A stretch of 64,000 bases of DNA, from contig JAUJYZ010000283.1 in NCBI GenBank assembly GCA_033675265.1, positions 287,082 to 351,081 of the forward strand, in the 5' to 3' direction. The position numbers and the translations under genes are program-made. Positions within the stretch are counted from its first letter, which is position 1. Every line of letters starts with the position of its first letter. Shown piece by piece: positions 1 to 10,997 of this stretch. Source of the DNA: Actinostola sp. cb2023. Its lineage: Eukaryota > Cnidaria > Anthozoa > Actiniaria > Actinostolidae. Below the pieces are notes generated by a model. The model did no database searches. It was not told the DNA's origin and saw only the letters and a program-made list of their open reading frames with translations.

Positions 1-700
1 TGGTAGTGACCTACAGTCACTTTTTAGGTAGTGGTAGTGACCTACAGTCACTTCTTAGGTAGTGGTAGTGACCTACAGTCACTTTTTAGGTAGTGGTAGT
101 GACCTACTGTCACTTTTTAGGTAGTGGTAGTGACCTACAGTCACTTTTTAGGTAGTGGTAGTGACCTTAAGTCACTTATTAGGTAGTGGTAGTGACCTAC
201 TGTCACCTTGTAGGTAGTGGTAGTGACCTACTGTCACTTTTTAGGTAGTGGTAGTGACCTACAGTCACTTTTTAGGTAGTGGTAGTGACCTACTGTCACT
301 TTTTAGGTAGTGCTAGTGACCTACAGTCACTTTTTAGGTAGTGGTAGTGACCTACTGTCACTTTTTAGGTAGTGCTAGTGACCTACAGTCACTTTTTAGG
401 TAGTGGTAGTGACCTACTGTCACTTTTTAGGTAGTGGTAGTGACCTACAGTCACTTTTTACTAGTGGTAGTGACCTACAGTCACTTTTTACTAGTGGTAG
501 TGACCTACAGTTACTTTTTAGGTAGTGGTAGTGACCTACAGTTACTTTTTAGGTAGTGGTAGTGACCTACAGTCACTTCTTAGGTAGTGGTAGTGACCTA
601 CAGTCACTTTTTAGGTAGTGGTAGTGACCTACAGTCACTTTTTAGGTAGTGGTAGTGACCTACAGTCACTTTTTAGGTAGTAGTAGTGACCTACAGTCAC
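1..700. repeat. 31-bp minisatellite
   Basis: A direct tandem array with a 31-base period, built round TAGTGACCTACAGTCAC followed by TTTTTAGGTAGTGG, runs from the window edge to about 700. Variants such as CTACTGTCAC and a deletion giving TTTTTACTAGTGG are interspersed in blocks. Each unit holds a small dyad (GTGAC...GTCAC). No credible coding sequence lies in it; open frames across it are by-products of the repeat. Confidence 0.97.
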
Positions 701-1260
701 TTTATCATTTTGATTTTGTACCACCGATATAGCACAACACACAACTGCAACAACAACATCGTCAAACACCACAGGGACTACAGTTGCAGCAAGTAGTGTA
801 ACGAGTGAGTATGAAGGTTCTTTAACCCTTTCATTCCTACTTCCCTTCAACTATATGCTACTTGGGGTTTTTTATCCAGTACGGGATAATTACAAGCAAA
901 CCAACATTTTTTCTTCTCTATATATCTACAACCAATTGTCAGTATGTACGTAATATTGATTTGTGGTGACGGCACATGCTTTCTAGGCTCTATTTCCAGC
1001 TCTACATGCATGTAGTAGTTTCGGTTGGGGAAAATCCGTGCCCTAACGGGCCAAAACCGAGCCACCAGAGATTTTGCAAAGAGGGTGCGCGTTCAGACTG
1101 GACATTGGTTTCAGTCAAATTTTATGTAAACATATTTTTTGACAAAAATGGTATTCGAATCAAAGGGGGGGGGGGGGGGGGGGGACGTGCGCCTCCTTCG
1201 CCCCACCCTAAATCCGCCCCTGTATACGCTTTCTCGACCTGTGTTATATTTGTACTGTAG
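701..1260. other. spacer/intron with a transposon fragment
   Basis: Mostly unremarkable AT-rich sequence. At 1166-1225 a G-run followed by AAATCCGCCCCTG is the truncated end of the same poly-G element seen complete at 11826-12632. It ends only about 40 bases before the PAN exon acceptor, so it probably sits in the upstream intron. I see no gene here. Confidence 0.6.
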
Positions 1261-1514
1261 CTCCAGTTCCAACTACCATCGTCCCTAAGGAATACAGCAG
1301 GCCTATGGTGAACCATTCCATTGTCGGTCCTGTGCTGTCCTTGTCGTTTGTCGCTGACGAACAGTCATGCCAGGTGAAGTGCGATGGCACCGCAATGTGC
1401 TGTATGTTCAATTTCTACCCATGGACGACAAAGCTGTGTGAGTTATTCTACAAGGATCGGGCTGCAGATTACAAGGTGGAGAAGAATGTCGGATGCATAT
1501 TTAGGACTCAAAAG
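1261..1514 (+). CDS. PAN/apple-like domain exon of a secreted protein (partial gene)
   Basis: This internal exon encodes about 84 residues. It begins after a TGTACTGTAG acceptor in phase 1 and ends at CAAAAG|GTTCTT in phase 0. A Pro/Thr linker (PVPTTIVPK) leads into a PAN/apple-like half-module with the spacing of conserved Cys expected of this fold: EQSCQVKCDGTAMCCMFNF, then TKLCELFYKD, then NVGCIF. PAN modules mediate protein or carbohydrate contacts in extracellular proteins. The phase-0 end fits exactly the phase-0 start of the EGF exon at 2117, so the two are read as one gene. The donor is weak (GTTCTT). Upstream exons, including any signal peptide, would lie outside the window. The family assignment is by eye. 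Confidence 0.6.
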
Positions 1515-2116
1515 GTTCTTATGTATACAGTTATACTATTGAATGCCAAAAGTAATTCGATTCACTCAAAAATTATATTATTTTAGTATACAACTCGACT
1601 AAAGGCTCGTTGTATACCAAAACTAATAATAAATTTTCGTTAAATATCCGCCCGTATTCCATAGAAAACCATGGAATTACCAATAAATACTCTATGAGCT
1701 CTACACGAGATGCAAAATGCAAACAAATAACTTATTTTCTTCTAATATATACTTTATCAGGAACATAAATTGTAGAATAGTACAAGAACTAAAATCTAAC
1801 GAAACGAACGAATTCGGAATCATGAATCTAAGTTCACAAACATAATTGTAATTTATTTGTTATTATATTATATGAGAAATTTGTTTTACTATTTCTTTCT
1901 CGTCTCATTCTGTATAAGCATAGATTTCATCATATTGATGTTGCACTAATTGTACATAGACCCTCTAAGTGCTCTTTGGACCCTTGGAAAACAGCGCTAT
2001 ATATATTAATAAATCATTATTATTAGTAGTAATAGTTAGGCGATCTGTTGTCATGTTGATAAAATATATTAACATTTTTAGATCTGATATATTTATATAT
2101 TTTATTATTATTTTAG
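1515..2116 (+). other. intron between PAN and EGF exons
   Basis: AT-rich sequence with no coding signal, ending in a T-rich tract (TATTATTATTTTAG) that serves as the acceptor for the EGF exon. It includes long runs of mixed A/T around 1840-2110. Confidence 0.55.
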
Positions 2117-2222
2117 TGTGTAAAGCATCCATGCTACAATGAAGGCCAGTGTTATTCCCTTGGTGACGCGCAGTTTACATCTTGCTTATGTAAACCCAAC
2201 TATAATGGATCGTACTGCCATA
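2117..2222 (+). CDS. EGF-like domain exon
   Basis: This 106-base exon lies between a strong acceptor (TTATTTTAG) and a consensus donor (GTAAGT at 2223). In phase 0 it reads CVKHPCYNEGQCYSLGDAQF, then TSCLCKPNYNGSYCH. That is a complete six-cysteine EGF-like module with the typical C-x4-C-x5-C-x10-C-x1-C-x8-C layout and the aromatic/Gly of the last loop. It ends in phase 1, as EGF exons usually do. It is too short to stand out as an open frame and was found by its cysteine pattern. The phases join it to the PAN exon (1261-1514) and to the terminal exon at 3845. No calcium-binding Asp/Asn signature is evident at the N-terminus. Confidence 0.75.
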
Positions 2223-2417
2223 GTAAGTCGTTCAGTCTTTGATTTAATGTCTAGCCTGCGCCAGTTAGTCTGTGCCGCGGTCAACCAGTTGACAGAGTTC
2301 GAAAAACTAGGGCACCCGTACCAGCGGACTTTCCTTTCTCTCCAGCTCCTTCCATTCCCATAAAAAAACGCAGATTGCCGGCTGCGTAGGTTATGCTTTT
2401 TTTTCCTTCTGAGCGTC

Positions 2418-3655
2418 AATGATGATGATGACTAACTATGATGATGACTGACTATGATGATGATGACTGACTATGATGATGACTGACTATGATGATGATG
2501 ATGATGACTGACTATGATGATGATGACTGACTATGATGATGACTGACTATGATGATGATGACTGATGATGATGATGACTGACTATGATGATGATGACACT
2601 ATGATGATGATGACTGACTATGATGATGACTGACTATGATGATGATGACTGATGATGATGATGACTGACTATGATGATGATGACACTATGATGATGATAA
2701 CTGACTATGATGATGATGACTGACTATGATGATGACTGACTATGATGATGATGACTGATATGATGATAACTGACTATGATGATGATGACTGACTATGATG
2801 ATGATGACTGATGATGATGATGACTGACTGATGATGATGATGACTGATGATGATGATGACTGATGATGATGATGACTGACTATGATGATGATGATGATGA
2901 TGATGATGACTGACTGATGATGATGATGACACTATGATGATGATGACTGACTATGATGATGATGACTGACTATGATGATGACTGACTATGATGATGTTGA
3001 CTGATGATGATGATGACTGACTATGATGATGATGACTGACTATGATGATGATGATGACTGATGATGATGATGACTGACTATGATGATGATGACTGACTAT
3101 GATGATGATGACTGACTATGATGATGTTGACTGATGATGATGATGACTGACTATGATGATGATGACTGACTATGATGATGATGACTGACTATGATGATGA
3201 TGATGACTGACTATGATGATGATGACTGACTATGATGATGATGACTGACTATGATGATGTTGACTGACTATGATGATGATGACTGACTATGATGATGTTG
3301 ACTGATGATGATGATGACTGACTATGATGATGATGACTGACTATGATGATGGTGACTGATGATGATGATGATGACTGACTATGATGATGATGACTGATGA
3401 TGATGATGATGACTGACTATGATGATGATGACTGATGATGATGACTGATGATGATGACTGACTATGATGATGATGACTGACTATGATGATGATGACTGAC
3501 TATGATGATGATGACTGACTATGATGATGATGACTGATGATGATGATGACTGACTATGATGCTGGTGACTGACTATGATGATGATGACTAACTATGACGC
3601 TGGTAACTGACTATGATGATGATGACTGACTATGATGCTGGCGACTGAGTTTGTC
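2418..3655. repeat. TGATGATGATGACTGACTA minisatellite
   Basis: About 1.2 kb of short units mixing (GATGAT)n with GACTGACTAT, in higher-order arrangements of about 13, 16 and 19 bases. Rare variants (GATGTTGAC, GATGCTGGTGAC) cluster toward the 3' end, as expected for an array that decays at its edge. It fills the intron between the EGF exon and the terminal exon. Confidence 0.95.
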
Positions 3656-3844
3656 GTTGATAAATAAAAGTTTACTTTGATAATGCGGAGTATACCTTGA
3701 TTGTCGAAATGAAAGAAGTGCTTGTTGTTTTACCGACAGATCAACTGAATATAAACATGTCATCCGTACGTCGCCCTTTTTGCGCAACACGCGCGGCCCA
3801 ACTATCCTGGCGGCGATTACTAATGATGATGATTTTAATTATAG

Positions 3845-4308
3845 TTCCAGTTCTGAATGTAAGCACCGCCCCAGTTTGCATTGGTTCGTCTGGAAACAAC
3901 TTTGGAAAGTTCATTGTCCCAGTTGATGGTGAAATCAAGGCATTCAAACTCGTCCACACCTCGGGCGGTGTATCTGGCGATAGTACAGCAGTGAAAGGGA
4001 ACTGGGGAGGTGGGCCCGGCCTCGTCTACCCAAGCAAGCTAGAAATACACATAACTGATCATACCAATGCAATAATTACTCCCCCTGTAGGCTACCCATT
4101 AGATATGACATGGAATCGCATGGGGTATACAATTGCAGGGTATAACTACCTCAGTTCTGAGCTGCTGCTGCCCGAGATATCTCCCCCAATCGCTGTAACC
4201 AAAGGAAAGGTATTCAGGATTTGGTTCGGACCCGATTTAGCGGATTCTACAGAGTTTGATAACTCTGGAACAACATGCGCAGATGTGTTGGCTTACTACA
4301 CCGAGTGA
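3845..4308 (+). CDS. C-terminal exon of the PAN/EGF protein, or a separate secreted protein
   Basis: An open frame ends at TGA 4306-4308 and encodes a compact domain of about 150 residues: APVCIGSSGNNFGKFIVPVD near its start, then GEIKAFKLVHTSGGVSG, a Gly-rich WGGGPG, and a C-terminal TTCADVLAYYTE. Two starts are possible. As the last exon it begins after TTAATTATAG in phase 1, which matches the phase-1 end of the EGF exon and gives PAN-EGF-domain. Alternatively, an upstream ATG at 3757 (or 3697) gives its own signal peptide with an Arg pair, a hydrophobic LLMMMILIIV stretch and a cleavage site near VSTA|PVC. I favour the exon reading because all three phases agree, but the signal-like stretch is a real alternative. 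I know this domain only as a generic secreted type and assign no function. Confidence 0.6.
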
Positions 4309-5189
4309 TCAGATAACGTATTCACAGTGTTTTATCACCGTACTTTCGACAAATATATAGCATGAAAAATTAATTTCACTCACACTGTCAAAATCTTAAA
4401 ATGCTACTACGAATTTTTTTTTCTTTTGAAAATCGATTGCACATGACGTCATCAAAAAGCTAAAAGCTAAAATAATCATTATACAAAATTGTTTGTTTGA
4501 TATTTTGTTTATATCCATAAGAAAAGTCTTCACACAAAAATCTGTGTACTTTCGATGTTTGGCTTTTGATTTAAGAGGATATTTATTTGAACAACGCGTA
4601 ATATCCGCGAAAAGCGCCAAAAACGAGCGCTTTTGAACAGTTTGACTTTCGATTTTCGCTTTGGATTAACACTCTAATGTTATTTTAACTAAGCACAAAC
4701 TATTAAAAACAAAGTAAATTGTCTTTTTTTTTTTTGTACAAAGCCATTTTCCTGCTTTTTGTTTCAAATTTGAGGTAATTCAGGGGGAAATATCAGCAAC
4801 AATAGTAAATATACAGAGCTAGCCCATGTGGACGTTTTCAAATCAAATTTTCACTTTGGATTAACACTCTAATTCCATTTTACCGGTCAAAAACCATCAC
4901 AAATACCTTGAACTCTTTGCTAAAGCAGTTTTAGCCTTGTACAAAACGTATTCTCCATGCTATTGGCTTTTGGCGCTCAATACGCGCGTTCGTAAAAAAT
5001 CTCCTCTTAATTGATAGTCAATTTCTGTCACGCAACACTGTCACGTGTATTCTAAAGCCATATAAATACTTATAGGGAAATTGTCTTCAAATGATACGTT
5101 TTTTACTTCGTAAATGATATGAAGGTTTGATTTGATTAATATTTATATTGAGAAACTGAGTTGTTTGCGCAATATTAACGTGATTTTGA
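4309..5189. other. AT-rich intergenic spacer
   Basis: No coding signal. A phrase CACTTTGGATTAACACTCTA and neighbouring bases occur in near-identical form at about 4655 and 4850, suggesting an old local duplication. Otherwise I see nothing beyond A/T runs. Confidence 0.6.
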
Positions 5190-5424
5190 TCATTGGTGTT
5201 TGGTGTTGTACACCAAGATGGCGGCCCCATACATTAACACACTAAATAATGCGCACATTTGATCGCTCATATCTCGGTTTTGAAAGCTTCTTATAACTCA
5301 AACTTTGGTTGAGATACATGATTTTGACTGCTCTTTCTTTTGGATGTAAGACCTTTTGTTCAATTATACTCAATATTTAGGTCCAGCCGAAAATTTTACG
5401 ATGACGTAAGTGCAAACGATACTA

Positions 5425-5871
5425 GATTGAACAATTATTCCCCGAAGTGGAGGTGAGTATATTTACCGAGTCGCGAGTCCTCGAGCTTTAGTGTTTTAGT
5501 ATTTACCAAGGATGCGTTCGATTGACTCTATTCCAGAAGAGGAATACACGAAATAAACACTTGGATGCTTTTATTTCAGTACATTTAAAATTCCAAACTG
5601 TTCCTTGTAACTTTATTATGATACAACAAGGAATCGTTTCATTTTAGAGTGGACAGTAGCTGCGCGACAGCGATTTAGGGATGTTATTCCGTGTATTCCT
5701 ATTCTGGAATAAGGTCAATCGAACGCACCCCAAATCAGTTGGATAAAAAATGTAGCTGTAGCTGTAGCTGCAGCGAAACTAGCCACGAAACGAGACGCCA
5801 TTTTGAATCTCTCCCCAAAACAGTGAATAACCAAGGATATTCCGAGTTACGAGAGCCAATCAAAACGCGCC

Positions 5872-5905
<34 letters not shown>
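5425..5905. mobile_element. foldback-type insertion in copy 1
   Basis: This segment lies between two stretches that are contiguous in copy 2 (GCAAATGATA|TATAGTGGGATGTTTC). It shares GAACAATTATTCCCCGAAG and GGTAAATACTAAA blocks with the foldback elements at 13917-14385 and 46145-46615, so it is a third member of that family. Boundaries are accurate to roughly 10 bases. Confidence 0.6.
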
Positions 5906-6435
5906 GTGGGATGTTTCAGTATTTTGTGATTTGAGCTTCTCATTTGCGAGTTATAAAGGTTTGAAATCGTGTTATGCTATATAGCTAATTCAATCTATTC
6001 ATTATATACAGTCGTAGAATTGATTTACATTGTAAGACCGCATATGGCTTTGAGGATAATATTTATAATTATTGGAAGTTTTAAAGTAGCACTAACTGTA
6101 ATATTCTGTATAATAAACTTGCCATTGATTCGCTGCACTATCTGGCAATGGCTAATATGCTCCAATAAGTGTCTGTGTGATAATTATATTTCATGTTTCG
6201 TTTTCATTCGCATGCATTTGCGTGAAATAGAAATGAAGTTACGGCAACGGAAGTTTACGTGGATTTTGCGAATTTCGGAAGCTAAACATTCGGGTAGGTC
6301 GCAGCTCTTAGAAGATCTAGTCCAATACTATTAGAGTAAAACAATAGAACCCAAACCATAGAACGAATAGATAATGAATTATATTATAATAACAAAAGTG
6401 ATTGACTCTGGCTTAAACTGTGTGAAATTAATACA

Positions 6436-6468
6436 GACGTTTCGGTCCACATCTCGGACCTTCTTCAG
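6436..6468 (-). ncRNA. hammerhead ribozyme motif, left arm
   Basis: On the minus strand: CTGAAGA, a stem II of GGTCC/GGACC closed by GAGATGT, then GAAACGTC. These are the CUGANGA and GAAA core boxes of the hammerhead, with the cleavage triplet GUC directly after. The stem III ACGU palindrome suits the dimeric type-I hammerheads described from Penelope-like elements. Exact inverted copy of 6919-6951. Confidence 0.65.
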
Positions 6469-6480
6469 TGTGAAAAAACG

Positions 6481-6903
6481 TTAGTGTTGCACGCGCTTAT
6501 TTAAATTAGCGGTTTGCGCGCGCTTTTTTTGTTTTTGTTTAGAATTTACAAGTGTCCTATAAATATTCGGTATTTGAATATGATCGTTCCCTGAGTTGCC
6601 ATCTAGTTCAGAATGCCATGCTTCCAAGAACAGCCGTTGATGCCAGTTGTTCTCACTTTCTACCACCCGAGCCGTCGTTAAGTCAAACTCGTGCCCAGTT
6701 TCATTTGCGTGCTGGGCGATCTTCGAGGACTTCTGATTATTACAAATGGCTCTTCGATGTTCGGCCATCCTAGTCCGAAGAGATCGCTCTGTTTGGCCAT
6801 AGTATATAAAATCGCAATCTGAGCATTTGACTTTATACACTACGCCGGTTTTGAATGTTGCGTCCTTTGTAGCTTTAGGGCGAGGGAAGAGCTCGTGCAA
6901 CAC
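6481..6903 (-). pseudogene. Penelope-like retroelement GIY-YIG endonuclease fragment
   Basis: The frame encodes 140 residues. GVVYKVKCSDCDFIYYGQTE corresponds to the GIY...YIG core of the GIY-YIG nuclease fold. It is followed by R-x-R-x-x-EHR, a SKIAQHANETGH Cys/His-type segment and a C-terminal LEAWHS whose Glu fits the metal-binding residue. This is the C-terminal endonuclease domain of Penelope-like elements, which nicks target DNA for reverse transcription. The reverse-transcriptase part is absent. Only the endonuclease and a tail remain, bracketed by a 109-base inverted repeat (about 6385-6490 and 6895-7005) that contains hammerhead motifs. It is a 5'-truncated, dead copy, although this domain's frame is still open. 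Confidence 0.85.
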
Positions 6904-6918
6904 TAACGTTTTTTCACA

Positions 6919-6951
6919 CTGAAGAAGGTCCGAGATGTGGACCGAAACGTC
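6919..6951 (+). ncRNA. hammerhead ribozyme motif, right arm
   Basis: Same core as the left arm on the plus strand: CTGAAGA at 6919-6925, a five-pair stem II, GAAA at 6944-6947 and cleavage triplet GTC. A weak stem I of ACA/TGT can form. Placement in the flank of a Penelope fragment is where such ribozymes are expected. Confidence 0.65.
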
Positions 6952-7670
6952 TGTATTAATTTCACACAGTTTAAGCCAGAGTCAATCACTTTTGTTATTA
7001 TAATTATGAATCCTGGCTGCAATTTCCACATTTTTAATGAATTATATTGTTTGTATTATCCAATCAATGAATGAATGAAAACCTTTATTTAAACAGGGTA
7101 TTCCCTTCAGTAACAAACCGTACTGCTATCAATGGGAGCCCTAATATATCCTAACATATATCCCTAACATATCTTGTAAGCAGCTGCGAGACATACCGGG
7201 TAAACATTCTGTAGCATTTTCAGATTCCACATAAGGGGATAACACGGGAATTTCTGCTGTTCAGAAGTACCGAAGGCTCGCTCTTTCCAGTATCGCTCGT
7301 TGTGTTTTCGACACTCGAGCTCGTTCGTCAAACGAACACTGACGTAAGCTCAAATCTGCAGCTGGTATAATTGTTTTCTTGGAGCCATTTTCCACTACAG
7401 GAGCCCTAGGCGACATATAGCGGAAAAACTGCAAGTTCTAGGATTGTGTTGTGAATATATAATTTTAGTTTTAGAAGGACGTTTTTTTTGTGTTAAAATT
7501 ATAGACAAAGATGCATGTTTTCCAGCATTGTTCTATGGCGCGAGAAGTGAGTATTTTGTTTTCACCGTGAAACAAATGAATATATTCTATCGAAATAAGG
7601 ACTTTTAGTCGATTGCTTGGATGTTATAGTTTGAAGGTCTTACCAGTTGACACTATCAACTCATCCTTTA

Positions 7671-8132
7671 GGTGCGGTAATACGAGCAACAAAATCGTGC
7701 AACTTGTCGCGCAACATTGTTCAGATTTATATCTTGAAGTTGCAGTCAGGTTTACGATACATTATTGATTATTAGTGTTTGTCTCTGACTTCGATTCTGT
7801 TTTTTTTTGCCGAAACGTCTATATGAAAAAACAGAAGTCAGAGACAAACACTAATAATCAATATTGTTCAGATTGTTGCGTTGCAAGTTGCGGAGCAATG
7901 TTTCTCGTATTACCATCGTTCGTGCAACTTGTTGCAAAACAAATTAAATTTTCGGTATTGCAGGTTGCAAGACGTTGTTGCATGAAGTAGAAAGAACTTC
8001 TACTTTGCACAACAAAGTTTTGCAACCTGCAACACGAAAATATGTTGCGCGACAAGTTGCGCGAACGATGGCAATGGCAACAATGTTGCGCGACAAGTTG
8101 CACGATTTTGTTGCCCGTATTACTGCACCTTT
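7671..8132. mobile_element. foldback MITE shared by both duplication copies
   Basis: The TIR GGTGCGGTAATACGAGCAAC continues into AAAATCGTGCAACTTGTCGC, with its complement at 8085-8132. The same element sits at the same place in copy 2 (27853-28141), so it predates the duplication. Here it has gained an extra ~90-base hairpin at 7768-7862 (arms around TTTGTCTCTGACTTC) that includes a CCGAAACGTC fragment like the 3' part of a hammerhead. Confidence 0.75.
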
Positions 8133-8394
8133 ATAGAGTCATGTTTTAAGAATCGAGAAAGGTTCAATTTTTCAAAGCAGTTGGTCGAATATGGCCAGTA
8201 TAGTGGCCAATGGACGTTAACGGGTCAAGGAAATAACGGCAACTGGAGTAACTATGGTAACGTAAGTTAACGATCCATTCATTTACACTGCTTACAGCTC
8301 TGAGCCTTGCTAATTATTTGAAGCTGTATCTTATAAACAAGAAGATTTCGTTCCACGAAATAAAGTTGTAGATAAAGCTGTGGTGATATATAGC

Positions 8395-8690
8395 TAATTG
8401 CATAATCGTTGTCGGGTTGAAAATCATAAATCATAGAAGCTGAGACCGCAAGGATGGATGGAAAATCAGTTCATGAGCCACATTACATGTAGATATATTC
8501 AATGTTCTCGTAGTTTTGAAGGTATATGAGCTATTTAACTAAGATCCTACAAGTCTGCATAAAAAGGTCGATGATTTGACGGTGTTATTTGAGAGTTTTA
8601 ATTTCCCAGAATTCCTTTTGGTCATAGCTTTCATGATCTTCGACCCGACAATGATTATGTAATTAGCTATATATGTCCATGCAACCATGG
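8395..8690. mobile_element. ancestral foldback MITE
   Basis: Inverted arms ATATAGCTAATTGCATAATC...GTCGGGTTGAAAATC and GATCTTCGACCCGACAATGA...TAATTAGCTATATA. The matching copy at 28400-28690 has the same hairpin, so the insertion predates the duplication. No protein is encoded. Confidence 0.6.
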
Positions 8691-8742
8691 ACATCGTATG
8701 TGTGACAAACGTCTTGGTAACGGAGATTACCGGCATCCTTAA

Positions 8743-9684
8743 AGGGGCTATGTCATCCGTGGCGCATGCGCGGTCGATAAGCTCTATATTGAAAACACTG
8801 GCCCAATTTTTTCAAGTTTCATCCGTGAGATAGCGTTGTTCATTAATCCATGTAAATCTTTGTAATCTTTTGAACTGGCTGTGGAGTGACCATTTCGAAT
8901 TAGTCTTTGGACATCTTCCATTAGTCGGAGGATAATAATTTGAGTATTATTGGACAATGAGGGATGATAATCAGAGTTGTTCAACAACCAAAAAAAATTC
9001 GTTCCACGACATGGCGGCCGTCGAAGCGGCAGTGTAAGGAGAAGACTTTATAAGTCAGTCAAAGAAAGAAATAGAGACTTTCAGAAGACACACAGCCGTT
9101 GGTGGTTATCTGCTGCGGTTTCTACATCCTGTAACAGAACTAAATTTCGTACTGGATATCGTTCATGATCAGACGACTCATTTGCCCTTCATCTTCTTAC
9201 GATAGAGGAGCGACTGATCTCGAAGGATAGTCTTGCATGGACAACCACGCGAACTCTCAGTCGTTCTGCGTGAACATATGTAGTTTTTCAGGTGCATGGT
9301 TCATTCGTCTAAATAGTATAAAGGAAAAAAAACAAAGAAAGGTCATCACCTGATAGTGACATAACTTACTGACCGGATTGTTGTTCGAAAGTAAAGTCAC
9401 AACATCGATCATTTCAATATTGAAAATTATAAAAAATATGCTCACCTCAGTCTGTTCAGTTCCCGATGCAGTCTCCATAGCTTATAAAATCGTCTATATG
9501 AGACTGTTAGCAGGGAAGAAGCTTGCAGATAGGTTTTAGAATTCCGATAACCACGCTGAACATTCACGGCGGCAAAACATCACGCTTGAACTGTCAAAGT
9601 TTTACTGTGACTTCGCATGCTAATTTATGCTAATTAAAATAATATGGCACTTAGTGCGCAGACTCCCCAGGTGACATAGCCCCT
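8743..9684. mobile_element. 942-bp non-autonomous TTAA element
   Basis: TIRs are AGGGGCTATGTCATCC at 8743 and its complement GGTGACATAGCCCCT ending at 9684, flanked by TTAA at 8739-8742 and 9685-9688. Copy 2 holds the undisturbed site (CCGGCACCTTAACCAGCAGG near 28750) with one TTAA. TTAA duplication is typical of piggyBac-type transposition (and of Kolobok), but no transposase is encoded. Confidence 0.85.
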
Positions 9685-9728
9685 TTAACCAGCAGGGCAG
9701 TTTTTGGAGAATAAACTTTTCGTTAAAA

Positions 9729-10000
9729 AATGTGACGTCATGGCGGCCATGTTGGATACCGATAACAAAGCATTCCTCATTAGATTCTCTTGTTTGTACC
9801 ATCAACCACGTGACGTCATGGCGGCCATGTTGGATGTCGATAACAAAGCATTCCTCATTAGCTTCACTTGTTTGTACCACCAACATGGTTACACGTGACG
9901 TCATGGCGGCCATGTTGGTTCCCGATAACAAAGCATTCCTCATTAGCTTCTCTTGTTTGTATCACCAACATGGCCTCTGCGTCTTTGTAATTTAAATATC
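9729..10000. repeat. tandem GTGACGTCATGGCGGCC modules
   Basis: Three modules of about 85-95 bases, each with GACGTCATGGCGGCCATGTT then GATAACAAAGCATTCCTCAT. They belong to a MITE whose ends read TATTGCTGGTTT and AAACCAGCAATA. Copy 2 has one module at 28834-28912, and a solo copy occurs at about 30348-30478. Local triplication is specific to copy 1. Confidence 0.75.
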
Positions 10001-10990
10001 CAGGAATTGATTGCAAACCAGCAATACGCTTTCGTGTTCATGCTCGTATAGCGAAATTTTAAGAGCACGATACAGTTTTTCACGCATGCGCATTTCTTAT
10101 CTGACCGCGTTTCCAATCTCGATCAAGAAATCCGAAATTCCATGTAAAACTTCTTGCGAATCAAAACCCGGGAACAGGATGATTTAGAAATTCAAACAAA
10201 TGGCAAAGACAAACACCAAAGTTTATATTTCATGTGGAACGAGAAACAGGTGTTGAAAATAACAACGGCTGACACTCTATAAAAAAAATTCTAAAAAAAA
10301 ACACAGAAATGGCGGGACTTTCCCTGTCAAAATTTCCCGTATGTTCCCAGAATCCTCTTCGGGTGTGCAGAAGGAAAACATGTGTTTGCGAAAGTAGGAA
10401 ATGGCTATTGCTCGCGGCTCGTCGAAGGAGTGAAATAGAAAAATCGCAAGTCTGCTAGTATAGCAATGATGTATATGCAAGTTATCAGATGTAAGTATAT
10501 AAAACGTTCTGTTTGTATAACGGCGGACTTTGCTTCGTGTAAACATGTGTTTAAAATGTATATTTTTATCTCGATTAGTCAAGACTGAATGGCGACAATC
10601 GACAAACATATCGATAGCTTTTCTTCCAAAAACAAAGCATATAAAACTACCGACTTTAAAATCCCTGATCAATTTAAAGCAAAACGACGAACGTAAACAG
10701 TGAAGGTATGTTTTTCAAAACCTATCTTAAAAAATACATCTTCGTCTCTTGTGTTCATGACAGTGTATTCAATTCAAAACTGTTACTGAATAGTTTTGGA
10801 CAAGATTAAAATTGATGTTGCATTGTCTAAAAAAATTGTCTGTAAATCCAACAACAATATTAACTAAACTATCGAATACTTACAAAAAAAAAACAACACT
10901 TTTATTGGCCTTCAATTTAACTACCGAGACAATTTACTACAATACTAATGAAAATAAATACACAAAAAGAACGACCAAATATATGATGTA
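10000..10990. other. non-coding duplicated sequence
   Basis: The part up to about 10270 matches 35670-35913 in copy 2. 10480-10620 carries an interspersed repeat (CATGTGTTTAAAATGTATAT ... TCGATTAGTCAAGACTGAAT) also present near 14510, 46730 and 47380. No gene is recognised. Confidence 0.55.
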
Positions 10991-10997
10991 TGATATA

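Larger units (their letters stand above)
6292..7200. mobile_element. 909-bp insertion with 9-bp TSD carrying a Penelope fragment
   Basis: TAAACATTC at 6283-6291 is repeated at 7201-7209, and copy 2 has the single-copy site (CTAAACATTCTGTAGC near 27380). The ends form an imperfect short inverted repeat (CGGGTAGGTCGCAGCT at the left, AGCTGCGAGACATACCGG at the right). A 9-bp duplication with weak TIRs would fit a Mutator-like non-autonomous element. Inside it sits a GIY-YIG fragment flanked by a 109-base inverted repeat, so the insertion is itself composite. Confidence 0.6.

Noticed and set aside
2418..3655. Possible CRISPR-like or protein-coding array
   Set aside because: Units are directly joined short tandem repeats without unique spacers, in a eukaryotic intron.
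5969..6334. 121-codon frame with hydrophobic residues
   Set aside because: Not conserved as a frame in copy 2 (26770-27370), where indels break it, and no domain or splice context supports it.
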